Shown here in pieces: positions 55,872 to 64,000 of a stretch of 64,000 bases of DNA (position 1 is its first letter; every line of letters starts with the position of its first letter). A program made the translations under genes and the position numbers. Under the pieces are notes generated by a model that did not search any database, had not been told where the DNA came from, and saw nothing but the letters and a program-made list of their open reading frames with translations. The DNA is from Eretmocerus hayati. Its lineage: Eukaryota > Arthropoda > Insecta > Hymenoptera > Aphelinidae. The stretch covers positions 70,364,172 through 70,428,171 of the forward strand of contig CM056744.1 in assembly GCA_029851415.1 (NCBI GenBank), in the 5' to 3' direction.

Positions 55872-57650
55872 TATCGGCTCCCGGCGTTTCAGCCACATAG
55901 CCACTTGGCTAGGATGATAAAATAGGACAAGTCGAGAGTTTCTATTCGACTGAAATGGTCAGTCTGATAGACTCGACATACTTCATGCGTCTATCGGGCT
56001 GGTTCCACTTCAGGCCGATGAGATTCATGCTTTTCTTAAGTACGGAGATGTCTACGTGAATGTCTCGGCGATTGCTGTGAAAATCCAAACATCATTAGAA
56101 TTCAACACAAAAATATGGATTTGCATGTAATTATGCAGCTATTTTATTGACAATAACTGGTAAAAGTTAATGTCAATGAATAACGAATATTCAAAGAAAT
56201 TGACAGTTTATTCTGTCGCATAATTTATTTCTCAAATCTAGAAGATATTATGTTGTACTCAAGATTTACTTTACTTATTAAAACAAGTACAACTCTTGTG
56301 CCATTTCGGATTGAAAGAAGTTTTTAATCTGAAACAACCAGATTGTTTCGTCTCACACTCCTTGTCATTACCTTTATAATTAAATTTTTTGAGTGGCTGT
56401 TCACCAATCAAAGATTGATATGTCAGTGTTCACATCACGGATATACACTATCGATTAAAACTTTACCGCCTTGATCTTGCCTATCATTATGAAAACATTT
56501 TGTATCCATCTTCTATGCCCTATTACATGCTCACAAATGACTAACACAGTATATTTTACGGGAGTGTTATCAAAAGCTTAGAATACGCAAGAATAATGGA
56601 TAAGGCGTATCGCCGATGCCGATCTTTACTGCAAATCTTATCGGCCTTCAGTACATCACTGCCGGTCAGAAGTTTGTGCACACCTCAAAAATTTAATTTC
56701 GATTTTGCTCACTCGTCTGCTCTCTTCTCCTTGGTCCAAAATGACTCTATTTGGGCTCATTTCGTATTTCTTTTCAAGTATTTTAAGTAGGATTGCATAA
56801 AAATCGAGTCATTATGCAAACCTCCGCAAGTTTAGCGGAAATTCATGGATTTAGATCATTCAAGGAGCATCTGAAAGTACAAGTCAAGAACTTCAAAATC
56901 GGTTTTTCAAAATTATTCTATCGTGTTTCTGGTCCGAGCTGAGATTATTTTCGTAAGGGAAGATTTTTCCGGAAGAAGAGTCCCAAAAACAACGAAAGTT
57001 GTAGAAATTGGACTGACGGTTGTATTGCTCTGAATTTTTACAATTTCTTCCATCTTGTTGATTAGAGGGAACAAGATGAGTGCTTATACCTGTGAAAAAA
57101 TAGTTCATTCATAATTTCTCAATGACTTGTCTTTTTTCAAATAAAAATCATCCTCACCAAAAAGAGTCACAGCTCGAGCCAGGAACAAACTATAATAACT
57201 TTCAAAAACGGATTTTGAAGCTCTTGACTTCTACTTTCAGATGCTCCTTAAATCATCTAAATCCATCAATTTTCGCTAGACTTGCACAGGTTTGCGTAAT
57301 GATCGGATTTTTGTGAAACTCTACAAGGCTTCAGATTGATTTTGCAAGAATCTCTTGTTCTGCGCAGAAAAAATATCAAATAGTTCTGAAAGTGCTTGGA
57401 CCAAGCTACAAAATGAGCCCAATTAGAGTTAGTTTGAGCCAAGGAGATCCAAGCAGTCGAATAAGGAAAATCGAAATTTATTTTTTTAGGTGTGTACAAA
57501 CTTCGGAACAGTAGTTTTACCACCCCGATAGACGCATGAAGCATGAAGAGTCTATCAGACTGACAATCCAGTCCAATAGAAACTCTCGACTTGTCCGATT
57601 CTATCATCCTAGCCAAGTGGCTATGTGCCTGAAACTCCGCCGGCCGATGC
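55872..57650. mobile_element. Foldback element with an interrupted left arm
   Basis: 55872-56012 matches the reverse complement of about 57520-57650 (CACATAGCCACTTGGCTAGG, GACAAGTCGAGAGTTTCTAT, CATGCGTCTATCGG). 56650-57000 matches about 57130-57510 in the same mirror sense (CTCATTTYGTA, GGAGCATCTGAAAGTA). The intervening 56020-56640 has no mirror partner, so another sequence was inserted in the left arm or lost from the right. Confidence 0.7.
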
Positions 57651-57819
57651 GATCAAGAGGTCGCAGTATTGATCACGCGACCCACGAGTGGCAGATCTGG
57701 ATTGGTTATCACCCATCCGGATAAGATCACCTTCGATACGTTGTTCAACGTGGATTTCCAATCGACGTGACTGGCAATCGAATCACTTGTTCGAAAAAAT
57801 TCGACCGTGTGGTTGAAAG

Positions 57820-58201
57820 AAAAATTCAACCACTCACAAGGGGAGGTTCAACCTCGTGGAACACGGATCCTAATGAAACTATGGGAATCATCTTGTTTTG
57901 GTGAGAAATGAAGGTATCTCCAAGGGTTTGATCCCATGGGCTTCCTATCGGGAGATACGGCTATGGAAGTTAGCATTTTTTTGTATATCTATATATACGA
58001 ATTTTCAACATGTGCCTATATTGGCAATGCTAATCACCATAGCTGTATTTGAGAATATCAGGCCCATGGGATTAAATCCTTGGAGATGCCTTCATTTCTC
58101 ACCAAAACAAGATTATTCCCAAAGTTTCATCAAGATCCGCGTTCCACAAGGTTGGACCTCCCCTTGTTGTTTGAAAATTCAACAAGTATAGTTGAATTTT
58201 T
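57820..58201. repeat. Palindromic element, arms about 180 bp
   Basis: ACAAGGGGAGGTYCAACCT, GAAACTWTGGGAAT, ATCTTGTTTTGGTGAGAAAT and AAGGRATCTCCAAGG occur on the left and are mirrored on the right. TATATATACG lies near the tip at about 58000. Likely a foldback MITE. Confidence 0.8.
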
Positions 58202-59371
58202 AACAGGATGGTTAAAATCAACAAAAATTTGTTTGAAGAAATTTGTTTGAATGGTTAGAATCGTATAATTTTCCATTACTGGAAGGGACTGGGAGAGATG
58301 GGGAAATTTTCCGAGATAGAACATACCAAATATCAAATGTAGTCCCAATTTCACCATTCAAACTGTTCTGTGATAATATGATCACCTGCAAATCTATTAC
58401 CCGATTTTTGATCAGATATTGGGAAATTCTCCAACGTTTATATAATGGAATAACAATTATTTGGTGTGCTAAAGAACCATTCGATATTTATGTCCATTCC
58501 TCTTTCTTTGGAACATCAGTTTGCAAGTAAACTTCACAATGAAACATGTAAACGAAGTCGTGAATGGATTTGATAGAATTTAAATTTGCAAGGGGTATGG
58601 TTTTTCCAACTTCTCTTCACTTTTGTGAGCGTGGCGTAAACTCTTTCAAAAATTTGTGCGAACGCATGAAGGTTATAGTAACAAGTGTTTCACATCCATA
58701 TCAAAATTCAAATTTAAGACTCCACTATATTTCTTCCCTAATTCTAATTTGAATGTATTCCAAAAAACGAAAACATTTTTGCGAACGTTTCTTATTTTCA
58801 AAACACATTGCTAATCGTGCAAACATAATTGATTTAATTCGCTAAGATTGTTCAAGAAATTTTCATATCTCCATCTTTAAAAGCTCTTGAATATGGTTGT
58901 TCTCGACATATGGATTCATATTCTCTGATTAGTATTTGATTTTCAAACCTCGAAGAACTCCTCGTCGATAGATCTTCAAATGATTCATTGAATTCAGTTC
59001 TACACTGCAGACTCATAAATATGAGATAGTTAATTAGAAAATCCTCTCTGTACAATTATAATCGAATTTGCAAATTTTTTGAATGTTATGAAAATATTTC
59101 CTTTAGATGGAGAAAAGTCACCATAACAGAACTCTATCTTTAAAATTTGAAGGATGTCCAGACAGAAGTTGATGCTTCCGTGAAAATTTAGAAGATACTG
59201 ATTACAAAATTCATAGTTCAGAAACTACACTATGTTATTCCAATCTAATGTTATATCGATTTACTGTTTGGTCTATTGAATTCTAACGTAAACCATCCTT
59301 CGTTCCGATATTTTACAAAATTCGTTCAAAAAACAGTTTCAATTTTTTAAATTCACTGCTGCAGAATCATC
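58202..59371. other. 5' flank of Helitron element 2, no gene seen
   Basis: AT-rich. Open frames at 58243-58530 and 58564-58752 lack a recognisable domain. The Helitron 5' TC terminus may be here but could not be identified. Confidence 0.4.
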
Positions 59372-62300
59372 ATGGATAATGACATAATCCATATCCTTGG
59401 CGACGGGAACTGTCTTTTCAGGTGTTTCTCTTATTTTCTACACGGTAATCAGAATTTATACAATGATATACGTCATCGGATAGTAAAACACATTTCTTCG
59501 AACTGGTCAAGGTACAAGCAATTTATTCTAGGCAATGAGTATTATAAATATATTTTCAATTCAGTTCAGTATTGCCAATTCATGTCAAGAGATAAGATAC
59601 ATGGCTCTGAGATTGAAATAAGAGCCTTCACTGAACTCTATAATACTAACGTCTACGTGCATATCAGAGATACTCAAGACTTGTTTTCCTTCAAATCTGG
59701 TGAAGGAAACAAAAACTTGAACTTGATTTTCTCTCGAAATAACAATTCTGGTCATTATGATGTCATAAAAGGTGACCCATACACATTTTCCAGAGATTTG
59801 AGGCAAACATTTTCGAAAAAGAGAATACAAACTAAAGAATACAACCATCCTGAGAAGAAATTTAAATCATATCATTCTTTCAACGTTGCCTCAAAGAAAT
59901 TCAAAACAAATCACGTTTCACGACTCGAAAATGAAGTTGCAACGAACAAGTGTGATCAAATTGAGATCAAGATGGAGATAGACCATCAGAATAAGAGAAT
60001 GCCGTACAAAAAAGTTATGTCAAAATTGCCGAGGGTAAAACTATTAGAGAATACCAAAAAGTCTATTTTCCGGAATCCAAGAGATCTTAACTACATTGTT
60101 GACTACGGGCGTATAAAAAGTGGAAAGATTCCTGATTCTGTCAAGAGAGGCCAAGTGAAATTCAAAACAAAGAAAAGAAAGTTCAATAATTGTAAGAAAC
60201 AGTTGAAGTATGTGTCAGATTACGGTAATTTAGACCACACCTGCAAATATTGTGGTGCTGTTTTTTGGAAGAACGAAAAGATGAAATCTACTTGTTGCCG
60301 AAATGGGAACATCATTTTATCCCCTCCAAGTAAATATGATCCAAGACTAAGAAAAATGCTGATTCATGATCTAGTCTTCAGGCATTTGATAAGGTTCTAT
60401 AACAATTTGTTCAGTTTTGCAACTTTCAAAGCTGTTGTTAAGAATGAAAAGGGTATTTACAATATCAAAATTCAAGGACAAGTTTGTCATACAACTCCGG
60501 ACCATATAATTCCAAATAAAAGGAAAAAACCGGAATTGTGCCAGTTATATATATACGACGACAAAATGGCAACTGACCAGAGATTAATTCAATGGAGTAC
60601 ATTGAAGAAAGAATTGAAACTATCGTCAGATATCGATGAATTTTCTCGTGATAAGCATTTGAGAATTCTCACCGAAGTTATGAATCAAAACCCATACGCG
60701 AAAGAATATAAAAATCTGTACAAGGTCACCAAGAACAATAAGTTGTCCGACCATAAACTTTATTTTGTGAGAAAAAAAGGATCACAACAGCACACATACA
60801 ATAAACCTTTGACATCTGAATGTGGTGCTATACTCGTTTCGGACAAAGGTATACCAGAAAACTTTGATCTCTGTGTTTATCCCAGAGCATCCAAAGACAA
60901 TGTAAAGCACACTTGCTTGCATAAATTATCTCATCATGTAGATCCCATGGTGTTCCCAATCTTTTATCCTCAAGGCGATTTAGGTTGGAGCACTGGGTAC
61001 AAAAGAAGACCCGATGCTGCTCCGGGTGAAAAACAATTGTCAGTTTTGGATTATTATTCATATCGATTAGCGTACAGGCCTAATGATAAACGTTTTAGTC
61101 CAATTTTATATGGTGGTAGACTAACGCAACAAAAATTCATCCACGCTTACGTCATGGTTGAGAGTAATAGAATGAGGTTCCTCAGAAATAACCAAAAGAA
61201 ACTTAGAATTGAATGTTATCAAGGTTTGTTTGACGCAGTACAAAACTGTGCTTCGAATCGTTCAGAAAATTTTGAAAATAAAGAGAGGTTGGGGAATTTA
61301 TTCATTCTACCTTCTACTTTTATTGGTGGCCCCCGTTATATGCAACAACATTACCAGGATGCAATGGCTATAATGAGAGAGAAAGGAAGACCTGATTTAT
61401 TCATAACTATGACGTGCAATCCTAAGTGGGAAGAACTGGAAAGAGTACTGAAAAAATTTCCAAAAGGAACTACAGTCAATGACATACCGGGATTGGCTGT
61501 CCGCTTATTCAAAACAAAATTGGATGAGCTTATAAGAGATATCATGAATAATGATATTTTTGGAAAAGTGATAGCTCAGGTACATACAGTCGAATTCCAA
61601 AAAAGGGGTCTTCCACATGCTCACTTGTTGGTGACTTTGCATCCTAAAGATAAAATGTTAACGCCAGAAGGAATTGACAAGTACATTTCAGCAGAAATAC
61701 CGACACATGATCATGAATTACAGAAATTGGTTCTAAAACACATGCTCCATGGTCCACATTCACAAAAGACTCCTTGTTATGACATTAATACGAAAATTTG
61801 CAGTAAAAAATATCCCAAAAATTTCCAGTCATCAACTTGTATCAATAAAGATGGTTATCCAAGTTATAGAAGAAGAGATAACAGAGCAGAGCGACATCGT
61901 TATCCTTCAAAACTCCCAGGTATGAGATTGCTGGTTGATAATTCAATGGTTGTTCCATACAACGAATTTTTGTTGAAAAAATACAAATGTCACATCAATG
62001 TAGAATATTGTTCATCCATCCAGAGCATAAAATACGTTTACAAGTATCTTCACAAAGGTCACGATAGAGCTCACTGTAGAATTCAGAAGGTAGAGAATGT
62101 GAACGAAAAAAAAATTGAGATTCACGACGAAATTAAGGAATATATAGATGGTAGGTACTTAAGCCCCATGGAATGTGCTTGGAGATTGGCTAAATTTCCA
62201 CTCATTGGCCGGAGTCACTGTGTTGAAAGATTACCTGTCCATATAGAAAACCAACAAAGGATTGTTTTTGAAGAAAGTAGAGAAGAAGATGCATTGAAAC

Positions 62301-64000
62301 GTTGGAAAACTCATTTGATCGCTTGGTTCGAGCTGAATAAAACCGATGCGTTTGCGAGAAAAATCAAGTATGTGAATATACCAAAATACTATAGTTTCCA
62401 CAATTCCCATAGAAAATGGGTCAGAAGATCACGTTTGCAGAAGCATGAAACAATCGGTAGATTGAATGTTGTCTCTCCAAAGGATGGTGAAAGATTTTTC
62501 TTGAAATTGATTCTGAATAGAAAAACAGGTGCAACGTCTTACAAGGACCTGATGACACACGATGGTGTAACCTACAACTCTTTCCGAGAAACTGCCATTG
62601 CCTTGGGGTTGATTGAAACAGATGAGAAGATCTATGAGATTTTTGAAGAAGCCGTGTCTATTATGCTACCTTACCAGTTACGTCAGTTTTTTGCATGGTT
62701 TTTAATAGCTGAAAAGATACAAGGTAATGGGATTTGGGACAGGTTCAAAGTTTTTTTCATTGAAGACTTCAAATCCAACGGTGAAGAAATGGCTCTAAAT
62801 CATATAAACAACATACTAAACGCAGAGGATACTAAGTGCGAAGATTTTGGTTTACCAAAACCAAATCCATTAGTTATGAAAAAAAGTCAAGAGTCAGATG
62901 AGTTGACTGTAGAAGAATGCAGGAAAAGATTCCAAGCATTATATTCTCAGTTAAATGGTGATCAGAAGTTGATCTTTGAGAAATTAAAAAATATGGAGAA
63001 TATGACAAATTTCATAGATGGACCTGGTGGTTGCGGAAAAACATTCCTGTACAAAACTCTTATCTATTTTTTTTTATCTGAAGGTAGAAAAGTCTTATCA
63101 ATGGCCTGGACTGGGATAGCATCGATACTTCTGCCTCAAGGTTTGACAAGTCACAAAACTTTTGAATTACCTCTAGATTTAGAGTGCATCGAGTCTATTT
63201 TCCTAAAATCGGATATGGATAAAAAGAAATTGAGAGAAGCTGAAATCATAATTTGGGACGAAGCTTCAATGATACCCAAAAAGGCATTAGAAGTTGTCGA
63301 TAGAACATTGAGAGATGTTAGTTTCAATGATTTACCGTTCGGAGGGAAGTTAGTGATTTTGGGGGGAGACTTTCGCCAAATTCTACCAGTCATAAAGCGT
63401 GGAAATCGAGATTCCATAGTCAAAGAGACAATCAAATTCTCACATCTTTGGCCTCTTTTCAATGTCATGAGTTTAAAGAAGAATTTGAGGTGTGAAGATA
63501 AGGAATTTTCTGATTTTTTATTGAGGGTAGGTAAAGGGACTATAAATCCAGTTGAAATAAGAAATGAATGGAAAACAGAGAACGTTTGTAAAAGCGTATA
63601 TGGAGACATTAATTCACATGATGAATGCAATCGGGTCGTTCTATCTTCGCACAACGAAGATGTTGTGAACCTCAATCGGAAAATTCTGAAAATGTTGGAA
63701 GGGAATTCTTCTACATATTTCAGCATTGATTATGCCACGCATAAGGGCGTTGATCAAACAGATGATAATATCCAACTGAATTACCCTGTAGAGAATTTAA
63801 ATCAGATCAGAGAAGGATTACCTCCACATAAACTCGAATTGAAAGTGAATGCAATTGTGATGCTCATACGTAACATAAGTACGAAGGATGGTTTATGTAA
63901 TGGAACTCGATTGAAGATTAGGGAATTATTTAAGTTCAATCTGGAAGCAGAGATAATTACAGGGGAAAACAAGGGCAACATCGTTTTCATCCCAAGGATA
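59372..64000 (+). CDS. Helitron OTU-Rep-helicase (element 2), 5' 1543 codons
   Basis: ATG at 59372, open with no stop to the window end. Order as in element 1: OTU domain (LGDGNCLFRCFS, then NSGHYD), basic linker, zinc-like CKYCGAVFW...CC, Helitron-like N region, PDLFITMTCNPKW, HUH motif GLPHAHLLVTL, two-tyrosine motif KYVYKYLHKGHD with the usual Lys present, then helicase motifs GPGGCGKT, IIIWDEAS and GGDFRQILPV. By comparison with element 1 about 80-85 residues, including the VALSR motif, lie beyond 64000. OTU and Rep are fused without the stop seen in element 1. Protein similarity to element 1 is clear but far from identity, so this is a separate subfamily and the better candidate for an active copy. 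Confidence 0.92.
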   Translation, partial: MDNDIIHILGDGNCLFRCFSYFLHGNQNLYNDIRHRIVKHISSNWSRYKQFILGNEYYKYIFNSVQYCQFMSRDKIHGSEIEIRAFTELYNTNVYVHIRDTQDLFSFKSGEGNKNLNLIFSRNNNSGHYDVIKGDPYTFSRDLRQTFSKKRIQTKEYNHPEKKFKSYHSFNVASKKFKTNHVSRLENEVATNKCDQIEIKMEIDHQNKRMPYKKVMSKLPRVKLLENTKKSIFRNPRDLNYIVDYGRIKSGKIPDSVKRGQVKFKTKKRKFNNCKKQLKYVSDYGNLDHTCKYCGAVFWKNEKMKSTCCRNGNIILSPPSKYDPRLRKMLIHDLVFRHLIRFYNNLFSFATFKAVVKNEKGIYNIKIQGQVCHTTPDHIIPNKRKKPELCQLYIYDDKMATDQRLIQWSTLKKELKLSSDIDEFSRDKHLRILTEVMNQNPYAKEYKNLYKVTKNNKLSDHKLYFVRKKGSQQHTYNKPLTSECGAILVSDKGIPENFDLCVYPRASKDNVKHTCLHKLSHHVDPMVFPIFYPQGDLGWSTGYKRRPDAAPGEKQLSVLDYYSYRLAYRPNDKRFSPILYGGRLTQQKFIHAYVMVESNRMRFLRNNQKKLRIECYQGLFDAVQNCASNRSENFENKERLGNLFILPSTFIGGPRYMQQHYQDAMAIMREKGRPDLFITMTCNPKWEELERVLKKFPKGTTVNDIPGLAVRLFKTKLDELIRDIMNNDIFGKVIAQVHTVEFQKRGLPHAHLLVTLHPKDKMLTPEGIDKYISAEIPTHDHELQKLVLKHMLHGPHSQKTPCYDINTKICSKKYPKNFQSSTCINKDGYPSYRRRDNRAERHRYPSKLPGMRLLVDNSMVVPYNEFLLKKYKCHINVEYCSSIQSIKYVYKYLHKGHDRAHCRIQKVENVNEKKIEIHDEIKEYIDGRYLSPMECAWRLAKFPLIGRSHCVERLPVHIENQQRIVFEESREEDALKRWKTHLIAWFELNKTDAFARKIKYVNIPKYYSFHNSHRKWVRRSRLQKHETIGRLNVVSPKDGERFFLKLILNRKTGATSYKDLMTHDGVTYNSFRETAIALGLIETDEKIYEIFEEAVSIMLPYQLRQFFAWFLIAEKIQGNGIWDRFKVFFIEDFKSNGEEMALNHINNILNAEDTKCEDFGLPKPNPLVMKKSQESDELTVEECRKRFQALYSQLNGDQKLIFEKLKNMENMTNFIDGPGGCGKTFLYKTLIYFFLSEGRKVLSMAWTGIASILLPQGLTSHKTFELPLDLECIESIFLKSDMDKKKLREAEIIIWDEASMIPKKALEVVDRTLRDVSFNDLPFGGKLVILGGDFRQILPVIKRGNRDSIVKETIKFSHLWPLFNVMSLKKNLRCEDKEFSDFLLRVGKGTINPVEIRNEWKTENVCKSVYGDINSHDECNRVVLSSHNEDVVNLNRKILKMLEGNSSTYFSIDYATHKGVDQTDDNIQLNYPVENLNQIREGLPPHKLELKVNAIVMLIRNISTKDGLCNGTRLKIRELFKFNLEAEIITGENKGNIVFIPRI

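Overview
The window reads as an animal, probably arthropod, nuclear genome segment: AT-rich, very low coding density, GT-AG introns of roughly 60-500 bp, and mostly transposable elements. No rRNA, CRISPR array, bacterial operon or complete recognisable host gene is visible. The species cannot be named from the sequence alone.

Layout. 1-8.9 kb: mostly non-coding, with small palindromes, two weak minus-strand exon candidates near 3.1 and 3.6 kb, a GC-rich tandem repeat broken by a 747-bp palindromic Harbinger-like MITE (3-bp CAG target duplication), and a weak promoter/first-exon candidate near 6.8-7.0 kb. 9.0-20.7 kb: a nest of long inverted repeats, including an 8.8-kb foldback element (9317-18155) with near-identical arms of about 2.2 kb that carry a 12-bp-period CAGCTG array, a tRNA-like pol III promoter and smaller nested elements. 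20.9-23.8 kb: degenerate tandem arrays. 24.2-29.9 kb: remains of an LTR retroelement on the minus strand (LTR/PPT, an unidentified broken ORF, a gag-like ORF, a PBS-like site) and a TTAA-flanked MITE. 29.9-33.6 kb: a 3.66-kb DNA transposon with 30-bp terminal inverted repeats around a frameshifted DDE/RNase-H-like protein. 33.6-34.7 kb: a C-rich GCACCC array.

35.5-47.0 kb: a co-oriented minus-strand cluster. It holds an intron-containing RPA-like (OB-fold) gene of 393 codons, an unknown 148-codon exon, a Helitron OTU + Rep + PIF1-like helicase gene split by one in-frame stop, an orphan terminal exon related to the first RPA gene, a C2H2 zinc-finger exon, and a second RPA-like gene of five exons with one frameshift. 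Rep/helicase, RPA and OTU proteins are known Helitron cargo, so the cluster may be one large Helitron or several nested ones. 48.1-54.3 kb: a degenerate tandem array, a GC-rich foldback with NRF-1-like palindromes, and two Helitron-type 3' ends placed tail to tail. 54.3-59.3 kb: two more palindromic elements. 59372 to the window end: a second Helitron OTU-Rep-helicase ORF on the plus strand, open for 1543 codons and cut off by the window edge.

One theme recurs: at least ten independent loci are palindromic or foldback DNA. The most notable items are the TIR-bounded DDE transposon, the RPA/OTU/Rep-helicase/zinc-finger cluster, and the tail-to-tail Helitron ends.
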